Source: Meloidogyne chitwoodi
Taxonomy: Eukaryota > Nematoda > Chromadorea > Rhabditida > Meloidogynidae
DNA length: 64,000 nt
NCBI GenBank assembly: GCA_015183035.1
Contig: JACZZP010000011.1
Location: 1,674,001-1,738,000 of the forward strand
Reading direction: 5' to 3'
Below are positions 11,701 through 20,343 of the stretch, piece after piece (the first letter of the stretch is position 1; each line of letters begins with the position of its first letter). Below the pieces are notes generated by a model that had not been told where the DNA came from, did no database searches, and worked only from the letters and a program-made list of their open reading frames with translations. The position numbers and the translations under genes are program-made.

Positions 11701-13859
11701 AAATGTTTTTTCTCACTAGGTTGTCCTCGATGCTTTCCAACACGGAACCAACGACTAGCCGGGGGGCGTACTGCAGAGGAACTTTACGAGCGCACACAAT
11801 TGCGCCTATACGAACTTGAACAACAAGGATATTCCTTACATGTAATTTGGGGGCATGAGATGAAAGAAAGGCTTCGTTTCAATCAGCAGCTGAGGCAAAC
11901 ATGGAATGAAATAGATGTTGTAAGGCCGATGGATCCAAGGAAGGACTGTCTTAGAGGAGGGAGAACGGAGCCTTTCAAACTTCATCATATTTGTACATCT
12001 GATGAGGAAATTATCTACATTGATATTGTATTTGTTAAAAAAAATTTTTTTTCTACAAAAAAAATTTTTCAGGTAAGCCTTTATCCATATGTAATGAAGT
12101 CAAGAGAATTTCCAATTGGGTGTCCTGTTGTTCTAACAAGAGAAACACTGTTGCAACCACCTAATGCTCCTTTACCATGGACTCGGCCTCATCACAACAT
12201 TTATAAGGGCCTTTTGTTAGTCCGAGTTCTTCCACCAACATCAATGAATGGTCTTCCACCACTTCTTGGATATCGAACGCATGATGGAAGACTAACATTT
12301 CCTCTTTGCGCTTTATGCGCAGACAATAAACACCAACAACAATGTCGTCATCAAAAGGAGAAACGATCATGGATAAGCGGCTATACACATGTTGAGTTAA
12401 ATAAAGCGCTAGAATTAGGTTATCAGATATTGGATGTTCATGAGGTTTTTTATTTTAATTTCACTTTATTTTTTGAACTTTAATATTTTAGGTGTGGAAT
12501 TATGAGCGTTGGGATCCTCAACTGTTTAAAGGATATGTCAATACGTTTGTAGGACTTAAACAACAGGCGAGTGGATGGCCCCAAAATTGCGATTCACAAG
12601 AGGCGCGTCAAAATTACATTGACGAATTTGATCGCATCGAGGGCATTAGAATTGATCCAACAAAAGTGGAAGTAAATCCTGGACTAAGGATGATTGCGGT
12701 GTGTATAATTTTACAATTATTTATTCAAGAAAAAAAATTATTATTCCAGAAAAAAAAAAATTTTTCTTTGTTTAAAAATTTTTTTATCAATTTTTAGAAA
12801 ATATTGGCAAATTCTTTATGGGGAAAATTGGCTCAACGTGTTGGCAGTACTGAAGTAAGGTATGCACAAACACCAGAAGAATTCCATCAATTACTGGATG
12901 ACCCGACGCTCGAAACTCTTGATTTTGAGCATGTGAGTGAATATATGGACCGTTGCGTTGTACGGAAAAAGGAAGAATTTGCTAAGCCGCCTGACACTAA
13001 TTGTCTTCATGTGGCAGCGTTTGTAACATCCTATGCCCGACTTCATTTATATCAATATATGGAGGAAGTTAGGCGCGTTGGTGGTCAGTTACTCTATTGT
13101 GACACTGATTCGATCTTTTATGTTACAAAACGTGGAGCTAATAGAGTGATAGAGGGTGAAGCTTTGGGTCAAATGAAGCGTGAACATCCAACTAGACGCA
13201 TTATTGAATTTATTGCAGGAGGTCCTAAAAATTATGGGTTCAGGCATATTGATGCGACAACTGGAAATGATGAAAGGGCAGAACTTAAAATTAGATCTTT
13301 TCCACTCTCTTATGCGACCCATCAACTGATAAATTTTCAAACAATGAAAGAGCTTGTTATTTGTCAGTTTAATATCGATGGAGAAATGTAAGTTTAAAAT
13401 AAAAAAAAAAATTTTTTAAACAATATATTTAGTGATGAAACTCTGTCCGAAAGTTTTATGGATGTTTCTAACAACAGCAACAACATGATTATGGTAGAAT
13501 TTCCACAAATTGGACGTACACAACGTTCCGATTTATACACAATGATGACTAGGAAAGAATACAGGACTTGTTTTGAAAAGGGGAAGATTAGACCAAATAT
13601 GGAAACACTTCCATTTGGACACAGAAATGTTCAAGAACAGCAAACAGAAGTACCTTTTTAAATTTATTAAAGTTTTAATTACAATTTTTTCTTTAAGTTT
13701 ACTCCAACTTCACTACTTTCTATTCAACCAATTGCAATATCTACACCAGTTATTCGTCAACAAAATTCACAAAGACAAGAACTGGATTTACAGGATATTC
13801 CGGGATCTTCAGGTTGGACAAATGTTGATTATTTACAAAGATATCCCCCACCATTTTAA
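8743..13859 (+). CDS. Maverick protein-primed DNA polymerase B (12 exons)
   Basis: Exons 8743-9151, 9218-9601, 9646-10233, 10282-10718, 10756-11383, 11458-11673, 11720-12027, 12073-12444, 12492-12698, 12798-13387, 13433-13649 and 13698-13859 sum to 4518 nt in one frame (1505 aa). The N-terminal half has Cys/His-rich fingers (CIDCEK, CRLCM, CTDCGF, CSLCN, CAKCRGPH). The 3'-5' exonuclease motifs follow: FFDAETS, HNGGKYDFHLI and YCANDVAIL. Polymerase motif A is DIVSLYPYVM (split by the intron after 12027), motif B is ILANSLWGKL and motif C is YCDTDSIFYV. All catalytic acids are present, so it may be active. It replicates the element by protein priming in this family. The introns are odd beside the intronless late block and the intronless homolog at 25226-28744. 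Confidence 0.92.
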
Positions 13860-13946
13860 TTAATTATTTTAAATTTTATTGATATTATTTTTTCAAAAAT
13901 GTATTTAATAATAAATGTATTTAATAATAATAATAAATGTTTTCTA

Positions 13947-14607
13947 TTATATTCTTGGAAATTTTATAAGTAGGGGTAAAATTATATTATCAAATAAATC
14001 TTTCATATGTTTAGTACAAGTTAATCCTGTTAATATAACCCGTCCAGAGATGTATATAAGACAAGAAGCTTCTCTTTTATCCCCATCTTTCATCTTGAAT
14101 CGAAATGCTGGAAATATTGTAGGCTCATAGGAAGCTTTTGTAATTTTTTCGAAGTTTTTCTTGTTGTTGTTGTCGTTTAAAGTGTTTATAAATCAATTCA
14201 ATGGCGACTTTGTTCATATATCGATACGAACCAACAATGTTTGTAACTCTGAGATTTAAAATTCCAATTTCACAAAATTCTTGTATTTTTGCTGCTGTAA
14301 TAGAAGCTTTTATTCTTTTTATCACCCTATAAGCCATTTTTCTTGCCATATTGATGCTAGGAACACCTGTTAATACCACTTTACTAGATTGAAAAATTAA
14401 TGCGGCTGTTGTTCTATTATGTTTATGGCGAATACGCATTATTATTGAATGGAATCGCTTAGGATTATATTCAGTATTTATTCCATTTTGAGCTATTTTA
14501 AGAAAATTTTCTGATGTAAATCTTTGAATACCAGGCAAAAGTTTAAAAACACATGTACAATTTTCAATATTCATATTTACTTTATAAAATAATAATAACA
14601 AATACAA
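13947..14607 (-). CDS. TATA-binding-protein-like gene, frame broken between lobes
   Basis: Lobe 1 (in 14125-14607) shows NIENCTCVFKL, EYNPKRFHSIIMRIR, TTAALIFQSSKVVLTG and MARKMAYRV, the signature of the first TBP repeat. Lobe 2 opens in the same frame with VTNIVGSY but stops at 14125. One base out of frame, from about 14135 to 13947, it goes on with SYEPTIFP, CLIYISGRVILTG and a closing helix. Both lobes are therefore present but need a one-base shift; no GT...AG intron fits, so it is a mutation, a sequence error or (less likely) a programmed shift. The start may be Met12 rather than Met1. TBP binds the minor groove of TATA boxes to seed transcription. It sits 119 bp after the PAZ gene on the same strand, between polymerase and ATPase. 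It might serve the element's own promoters. Confidence 0.85.
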
Positions 14608-14726
14608 TATAGATGGAAAAATATAAATAAATAAATGGTAAATAAAAATTATTAATTGTTTGATTAAATTTTAAAAAAAATAATAAATTATCTATAATAA
14701 TTAACATTGTTTCATTTGCTTATTTT

Positions 14727-15630
14727 TCATAGAAACACTAATAACTTCAAGCGGTAGTAAGATCGATGATGGCCTCCTCCAAATTCAATTATACATGGCA
14801 AATAAGGATGTCGTAATTTGAAAGAGTGCTTTACGTAGTAATACCCACGAACCTTAATTTTGATTTTTATTTTAGTTTACTTTTTGAGCTCTTACCGTTA
14901 TTCCCAAATATCCACCCAAAGCAGGAACCATACCTGCTGGTTGAACAGTAAAATCATTACAACGAATAACAAAATTTTTTGAAGGATGTAAATGTGTTGT
15001 ACGCAGTTGAACATGATTTTGAAGATGACAAATTATTTCACGTCGTTTTTCGATGTTATAAAAAAGTACATGAAGCTCTTTGAATAAACATTTATGTAAC
15101 TGGCATAGATAATCTATCAATGGCACTGATCGACGTTTAAAAATTGACAGCTGAAGCGGGTTTTGTATTTCAACTGATTTGGGCTCAATAAACGGGTTTT
15201 CAGGTTCTTTCTCTTCTTTTTTCTCTTCTTTCTTTTTATCGTGTTCTGCTGTCCAATCCAATTTTTCATCATCATCATCGCTTTCAAGGACTATTTGAAG
15301 TATTTTTTCACGCGTATCATTCAAAATATCATCCTCTTTATTCTTATTTACAATCATCTCGGTTAAGAAAGAGCCTATTTCAAGTGAAGGTACTACAACA
15401 TCAATTTCCTTTAAATTAACAATTTATTTATTTATTTAAAAATATTAATAATAAATTACTTTTTGTTCCATTTTTTCATTTGCTGGAGTTATTTCGTACG
15501 TTGTCTGTTCTTGTTGTTTTTGCCTTTGGCGTCTTTGTTCTTCTTCTTCATGTTCTTTTTGTTCACGTTCTTGCTTTTCTTCACTGGTTTCAATTACGCC
15601 ATAAAGACCGAAATTGTCGATAAAGTTCAT
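14727..15630 (-). CDS. PAZ-domain protein without PIWI (Argonaute-derived)
   Basis: Three exons (15630-15460, 15408-14896, 14852-14727) join in phase 0 with introns of 51 and 43 nt to give 269 residues. The N-terminus is a charged Glu/Gln/Lys coiled-coil-like stretch (residues about 16-45), then an acidic SDDDDEKLDW segment and an EKKEEKEPENP linker. From about residue 150 to the end it reads as a PAZ domain: VPLIDYLCQL, LRTTHLHPSKNFVIRC, QPAG, then across the last intron YYYVKHSFKLRHPYLPCI and HRSYYRLKLL. This follows the Argonaute order of the VI(E/D)F(V)C helix, the RKYRV strand, the aromatic-rich YF...Y.I.L..P.LPCL strand and a final YLPLEV-like strand. PAZ grips the 3' end of small RNAs. 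No PIWI or MID coding is found nearby. It may bind guide RNAs or compete with host Argonautes (inference). Confidence 0.78.
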
Positions 15631-15663
15631 TTAAAAATAGATTTTTTTTAAGGAAAAAAACTT

Positions 15664-15682
15664 TATATATATATATATATAA
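15664..15682 (+). promoter_or_regulatory. TATA-rich promoter of the ATPase gene
   Basis: An uninterrupted TATATATATATATATATAA tract 36 bp before the likely ATPase start at 15718. The position suits a TATA box and argues against the earlier ATG at 15682, which would lie inside it. Confidence 0.5.
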
Positions 15683-15717
15683 TGCTGAAAATTATTTTTT
15701 TTTATTTCGAAATCAAA

Positions 15718-16419
15718 ATGGAAGGATTTGAAAAAATCGATTATTTACATACACGTTTCAAACACCCTTTTACAATGATAGTTTCGGGAAGTACTGGATC
15801 TGGAAAATCTGAATGGGTAAAATTTTTTTTAGAAAATTTAACAGAAATGGTTAATTCTGAAAAAAATATTTCGCTAGTATTTTACTGTTACGGAGAATTA
15901 AATAAAAATATTTTACTTATGCAGAGAAAAGGATTTGTTGATAAAGGAAAAACACGTGTTATTGTTTCTAAGGGAGTTCCAAATGGGGGAGAGGACTTTA
16001 TACATAAACAGGCAGTTCAATCAAAAGGTTCGATGCTATTGGTTCTTGATGATTTAATGGTTGGAATTGATCAAAGATTTATTGAAACTATATTTACACG
16101 GGGGTCTCATAATTGGAAAATGAGTATTATTTTGATCAGTCAGCATTTATTCAGTAAAGAACTTAAAATTCCCCGTAATAATTCCCATTATTTATTATTA
16201 ATGCGAAACCCTGCAGGAGCTTTACAAATTCGAACACTTGCCATGCAGCTTTTCCCCACGCGTTCAAAATATTTTTTGGAAGCATATGCTGACGCAACAA
16301 AAGAGAATTTTGGGTATTTATTGGTTGATATACACCCAAGCACTCCTGAATTTCTTAGGCTGAGAACACATATATATCAAAATGATAATGAAAATACAAT
16401 TATTTATCTTCCAAAATGA
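15718..16419 (+). CDS. Maverick genome-packaging ATPase (FtsK/HerA-like)
   Basis: About 233 residues from Met at 15718; an ATG at 15682 is in frame but lies in the TATA tract. The N-terminus has the family's FKHPFTMIVSG lead-in, Walker A as GSTGSGKSEW and Walker B as MLLVLDDLM. A later ILISQHLF resembles the sensor/glutamine region. It ends with FLRLRTHIY...IIYLPK. By family it is an A32-like motor that pumps DNA into the capsid. It opens the compact plus-strand block, and its stop overlaps the ATG of the next gene (ATGA). The C-terminal 35 residues are the segment found fused to the polymerase in element B. Confidence 0.9.
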   Translation: MEGFEKIDYLHTRFKHPFTMIVSGSTGSGKSEWVKFFLENLTEMVNSEKNISLVFYCYGELNKNILLMQRKGFVDKGKTRVIVSKGVPNGGEDFIHKQAVQSKGSMLLVLDDLMVGIDQRFIETIFTRGSHNWKMSIILISQHLFSKELKIPRNNSHYLLLMRNPAGALQIRTLAMQLFPTRSKYFLEAYADATKENFGYLLVDIHPSTPEFLRLRTHIYQNDNENTIIYLPK

Positions 16420-16788
16420 AAAAAAAACTTTTCTACTAGTTTACTAATTGAAAAGAACGCAATCTTTCTTAATAATTTATTAACCCTCTCAAAATCAAAA
16501 AAAGCCGTTAATAAAATTATTTCTCAAGCTTCTGATGAACAACTGTTATGCTTTGTTGAAATTTGTTTGAATTTGTTAAAAGGGCGATTACCATTTCATA
16601 AAAATAGAATACAAAGTTTAAAAAAACAAGCATCGTTATTGCGTAAAATTAGTCGCTCTCGCAGTGCTTCTTCCACAAAAAAACTATTACTTAATGAGGA
16701 AATTCAAAAGGGGCGTGGTTTTCCACCTGTGGCTGGTCTTCTTGCTAGTATTGTTGTTCCCCTAATTGCGGAGCATTTTATTAAGTAA
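16416..16788 (+). CDS. pX-like small basic Maverick protein (start needs a one-base shift)
   Basis: Homolog of the intact 116-residue gene at 24870-25220. The matching frame runs from about 16420: LLCFVEICLNLLKGRLPF, a basic middle, then GRGFPPVAGLL and a hydrophobic tail ending IAEHFIK. The only fitting start is the ATG at 16416, which overlaps the ATPase stop. It is followed by nine A residues; eight would place it in frame. So this is a homopolymer indel, a sequencing error or slippage at the A-run. Without the shift the first in-frame ATG is at 16567, leaving 73 residues. Small basic proteins with a Gly/Pro-led hydrophobic end occur in related adenovirus-like elements as core protein pX; that match is by pattern only. 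Confidence 0.6.
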
Positions 16789-16791
16789 TAA

Positions 16792-16800
16792 TATAAATAG
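16792..16800 (+). promoter_or_regulatory. TATA box (TATAAATAG) before the conserved unknown gene
   Basis: TATAAATAG lies 35-43 bp upstream of the ATG at 16835. A similar TATAAATAAT lies at 18751-18760 before the penton gene. The repeated spacing suggests real promoters inside the compact block. Confidence 0.5.
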
Positions 16801-16834
16801 CAAAATTTTATAAAGTTAATTAAATTTAAAAAAA

Positions 16835-17632
16835 ATGCATCATGCATCTCGAATGCTTTTAATACCTGAAGATTTTTTTAAAAGTTTAATAGGTTCAGAG
16901 GGAACAGAAGAAAGAATTAATGCTAACAGTGATGGAACATCAATAGGTTTAATTCGTGAGCGTTTACAAAATACTAGAGATAATCATACATTAGATCCAA
17001 ATACAAAAGCTATTAATTATGAGCAGGATTTTAAAAGATATAATAAACTTATTAGAGAAAAAGAAGAAAAACCTATTGATGTTAAACTTAAAAATTTTGG
17101 AGAAATTGCTGAAAAAATATTAAATAATAATAATAATAATGATGAAAAAAATTTAAAACCTCAACAAAATATTATTATTAAGAGAATTAAGAAAAAAGTT
17201 CCATTTCGAAAATTTAATAGAAAACCAATAGAAAACATTGTACGGAAGCCTCTCGAGTCTTTAGTTGATAAAAATATTGAAGTCGAAGAACATGAATATT
17301 TTTCTGCAGATAGTGAACAAGACTTAAATGAACAAGTCCTTAAATATGTTCGAGAAAATTCTGAATCATTAGGAATAACACCTGACTTAAGATTAAAGAG
17401 AAAAATAGGTGGCAAATCCCCACTTATTACAAGTAATGTTGAGGATATTATAAATCATATAATTAATAATAATGGTGTCCGAAAGAAACCATTACCTACA
17501 GGTTATGACCAATTTCTTCGTAGAATTGATCAACATCAATTTTTACAAAATTTACTTTTTCCTTCAACAAAATCGCCAAACCAATTTGGTAAAGGAATTT
17601 TTTCATTTAAGCCTTCGTTATGGAAAAATTAA
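16835..17632 (+). CDS. conserved Maverick protein of unknown function
   Basis: 265 residues. It shares with the 277-residue protein at 24021-24854 an N-terminal LIPEDFFKSLI-type motif, INYEQDFKRYNKL (INYNQELRRYLHM there), a KIGGKSP/KIGGREI segment and a C-terminal PSLWKN/PTLWKKY. The middle is Lys/Asn/Glu-rich and likely disordered. This pattern recurs in animal Mavericks but I know of no assigned function; a virion or DNA-packaging role is possible from its place between the ATPase and integrase. Its end overlaps the integrase start by 13 nt. Confidence 0.75.
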   Translation: MHHASRMLLIPEDFFKSLIGSEGTEERINANSDGTSIGLIRERLQNTRDNHTLDPNTKAINYEQDFKRYNKLIREKEEKPIDVKLKNFGEIAEKILNNNNNNDEKNLKPQQNIIIKRIKKKVPFRKFNRKPIENIVRKPLESLVDKNIEVEEHEYFSADSEQDLNEQVLKYVRENSESLGITPDLRLKRKIGGKSPLITSNVEDIINHIINNNGVRKKPLPTGYDQFLRRIDQHQFLQNLLFPSTKSPNQFGKGIFSFKPSLWKN

Positions 17633-18750
17633 AAATAAAACAAATAAAAATTCTTGATCGATTATATAAAGATGTAAACTCCGCAACATGTTTTACTTCT
17701 ATCGAACCACTTTTACGAGAGGCAAGCCGTTTAGACAAAAGTATTACTCGTGAACATGTCAAGGAATATCTTTCAACTCAGAATACTTACACATTACATA
17801 GGCGGGCAGTTAGAAAATATAAACGAATGCATACGCTCGCAGCGGGGTTACATACTGAATGGCAAGCTGATTTAAGTATTTTTGATCGTTTAGCAAGTCA
17901 AAATAAAGGGTTTAAATATCTTCTTGTCTGTATAGACACACTTAGCCGTCAGATTTTTGTTGAACCAGTTATGAGTAAACATAGTGAAAAAATGATTGAA
18001 GCTTTTAAGAGATTATTTTTAAGAATAAAAATTGTTCCTTGGAAATTATTAACAGATCAGGGACTAGAGTTTACAGCAAAAGAAGTACAAAAATATTTCA
18101 AATCTATAGATATGGAACATTTTTCAATGGTTACATCCCCCCAATGGCATGCAGGAATGGCAGAAAGAGCTAATCGAAGTATAAAAGAAAGACTTTATCG
18201 TTATTTTACTGAAAAACGAACATTAAAATGGGTAGACGTTATTCAAGATATTGTTAGCGCAATAAATAACTCTTTTAGTTCAGGTATTGGAATGCGACCT
18301 GTCGATGTCAATTATAAAAATGCGGAAGGTTTAAGACAAAAATTAAAAGATCAAGCACTAGAGGAATTTGCTCCAAAACGTTGGAAAACCACAAATTTTT
18401 CAATTGGCGATAAAGTTAGAATAGAAAAATATAAACATGTTTTTCAAAAAGGATATTTGCCAAATTTTACAAATGAAATTTTTATTATGAAACAGGTACG
18501 ACTTGTTCCCCACCAGCCTCCAACATATAGAATATGTGATCAAAATGGAGAAATAATTCGAGGCTGGTTTTATGCGAATGATTTTTGTTTAGTAAGAGAT
18601 CGTAACAAGGATGAAGATATCCTATATGATATAGAAAAAGTTTTGAAAAAGAGAAAATTTGACGGTGAAGATCAATGTTTTGTAAAATGGAAGGGGTATA
18701 GTTCCCTATATAATAGTTGGATTCCAGCAAACTCAGTTAGTTGGAAATAG
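17620..18750 (+). CDS. Maverick retroviral-type integrase with chromodomain
   Basis: 376 residues. N-terminal helical part with LYKDVNSATCF and the TYTLHRRAVRKYKR motif, followed by the rve catalytic core with the DDE acids in WQADLSIFD, LLTDQGLEFT and GMAERANRSIKERL. The tail is an SH3-like strand region (GDKVRIEKYK, GYLPNFTNEIF) and a C-terminal chromodomain (YDIEKVLKKRKF, FVKWKGYSS, NSWIPANSV). By family it inserts the element with a 5-6 bp duplication, and the chromodomain may steer it to marked chromatin. All motifs are intact. The ATG lies inside the end of the preceding gene. Confidence 0.93.
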   Translation: MEKLKIKQIKILDRLYKDVNSATCFTSIEPLLREASRLDKSITREHVKEYLSTQNTYTLHRRAVRKYKRMHTLAAGLHTEWQADLSIFDRLASQNKGFKYLLVCIDTLSRQIFVEPVMSKHSEKMIEAFKRLFLRIKIVPWKLLTDQGLEFTAKEVQKYFKSIDMEHFSMVTSPQWHAGMAERANRSIKERLYRYFTEKRTLKWVDVIQDIVSAINNSFSSGIGMRPVDVNYKNAEGLRQKLKDQALEEFAPKRWKTTNFSIGDKVRIEKYKHVFQKGYLPNFTNEIFIMKQVRLVPHQPPTYRICDQNGEIIRGWFYANDFCLVRDRNKDEDILYDIEKVLKKRKFDGEDQCFVKWKGYSSLYNSWIPANSVSWK

Positions 18751-18760
18751 TATAAATAAT
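18751..18760 (+). promoter_or_regulatory. TATA box before the penton gene
   Basis: TATAAATAAT begins right after the integrase stop and 48 bp before the penton ATG at 18799. Confidence 0.45.
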
Positions 18761-18798
18761 AAATTTTAATAAAATATTAAAATAATTTTAAATAAAAT

Positions 18799-19845
18799 AT
18801 GACTTCTTTCTATATAGTTCTTCCTTCTAACACTAATGTTGAGGGAAATAAAACAAATTCATTCAGAGTTCGCTTACCGCAGAAATTACAATTTAATTCC
18901 GAATGGTCAGTAGGTTTGGCTGTGATGGTTTATCCTTATTCATGGCCATCTCTTGGTACTACTACCGAACAATTTTTTACAGTAACATGGCAAACTGATG
19001 AGAGTGTCCGCTTGAATGTACCTTCTTCTAGTTTCTTAAACCCCCAGCAGTTGAAAGAAAGTTTAAATAGATCCCTTAATGAAGGCTGTGAGGAGTTATC
19101 TAATAAAATGAAAACAATTCAATTAGAATATACTGGTAACTTAAAAGAACTTAAATTACAAGCTAAACAAGAGTATAAACGTCTTAATGAATTGAAAAAG
19201 AAAGAATCCTATGAAAATACAACAAAGGCTGCACATGATGCTAAAGAACTCTCCTATGATTATATTCCCTTAAAAAATGAATCTGAAATCTATACAGATT
19301 TATTATCTAAGATGAATGAAAATGCAAACAAAGTAATAAAATTTTTATTAACTAGTGGAAATGATTTTGATTCTTGGGTAAATATCTATCGCAAACCAGG
19401 CTCTGTATGTAACTTTGAGTTCCACGAAAAGAAAAATCGCTTCTCAATATTTTTGGATACAAAATATATAAAGAGTGTAAGCATGACAGAACAACTTGCG
19501 TATATTTTAGGTTTTGATAAATGTGATATATTTGAAACATCTATTTCTAAATTTATGCCTGATATGAAGGGTGGTGTATCGTCATTTCATGTTTATGCTC
19601 CAGGATTAATTGAACCAATGATTATAGGGGATGTAACTGCACCTGTATTACGAATTGTAAATATTAGAGGGAAGCAGGATGAGATTATAGAAGAACAATT
19701 TATCTTTATACAATATCACAAATTGTTAATTAAAGAAATTAATGAAATTTTTATTGAAATAAGAACTTCCAGTGGGACATTAATGCCTTTCCAGTATGGA
19801 TCATGTACATTAACCTTACATTTTAAAAAGTCAACATATTTTTAA
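18799..19845 (+). CDS. penton-like minor capsid protein
   Basis: 348 residues. Opens with MTSFYIVLPSN, then FRVRLPQKL and EWSVGLAVMVYPYSW, the signature of the Maverick minor capsid family (single jelly roll, predicted to form the fivefold vertices). A Lys/Glu-rich helical insert at about residues 95-165 is followed by beta-rich sequence with LAYILGFDKCD and YAPGLIEPMIIGDV. It ends with a strand run, QYGSCTLTLHFKK. The truncated copy at 1168-1992 shares the N-terminal half. The protease gene starts 6 bp after its stop. Confidence 0.85.
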   Translation: MTSFYIVLPSNTNVEGNKTNSFRVRLPQKLQFNSEWSVGLAVMVYPYSWPSLGTTTEQFFTVTWQTDESVRLNVPSSSFLNPQQLKESLNRSLNEGCEELSNKMKTIQLEYTGNLKELKLQAKQEYKRLNELKKKESYENTTKAAHDAKELSYDYIPLKNESEIYTDLLSKMNENANKVIKFLLTSGNDFDSWVNIYRKPGSVCNFEFHEKKNRFSIFLDTKYIKSVSMTEQLAYILGFDKCDIFETSISKFMPDMKGGVSSFHVYAPGLIEPMIIGDVTAPVLRIVNIRGKQDEIIEEQFIFIQYHKLLIKEINEIFIEIRTSSGTLMPFQYGSCTLTLHFKKSTYF

Positions 19846-19851
19846 AATATT

Positions 19852-20310
19852 ATGAATACCCTTCAAATAAATAAAATTTTGTATAGAAATCGTATTACAA
19901 AAGATTATTACATTGGTTGTTTTGCCTCAGATTCTATTCCGGTTTCAATTAATTTTACTCCTTTTTGTATGGTTGTAAATATTGATCCAAGTAGTGCAGA
20001 TGGTAGTCACTGGATTGGAATATTTTGTGAAAATCCTTCAACTATAGAATATTATGATTCCTTAGGCATATGGCCCCCAATTAGCCCTTATATTCGAAAT
20101 TATCTGAATAACTTTGAAAGTGTTCGTTTCAATTCTATTCAGGTGCAGAACTCGTTAAGACATACATGTGGAAAACATGTAATATGCTTCCTGATTCTAA
20201 GATGTAAGGGTTATTCCATGGATAAAATAATTCAATTTTTAAAAAGAGTAAAGGCTGATAATTTTGTTTCTGAATTTATAAAATTGCATATATTTAATAT
20301 AAATAGTTGA
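19852..20310 (+). CDS. adenain-like cysteine protease
   Basis: 152 residues. Catalytic His in GSHWIGIFCE, acidic residue in IEYYDSLG, oxyanion Gln in IQVQNSL and the nucleophile Cys in RHTCGKHVICFL, matching the His-Asp/Glu-Gln-Cys order of adenovirus-type (C5/ULP-fold) proteases. By family it matures capsid proteins. It lies between penton and pVI-like genes, as in other animal Mavericks. Confidence 0.9.
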   Translation: MNTLQINKILYRNRITKDYYIGCFASDSIPVSINFTPFCMVVNIDPSSADGSHWIGIFCENPSTIEYYDSLGIWPPISPYIRNYLNNFESVRFNSIQVQNSLRHTCGKHVICFLILRCKGYSMDKIIQFLKRVKADNFVSEFIKLHIFNINS

Positions 20311-20343
20311 GAAAAAAAATTAAAAAAATTTTTTATTTAAAAA

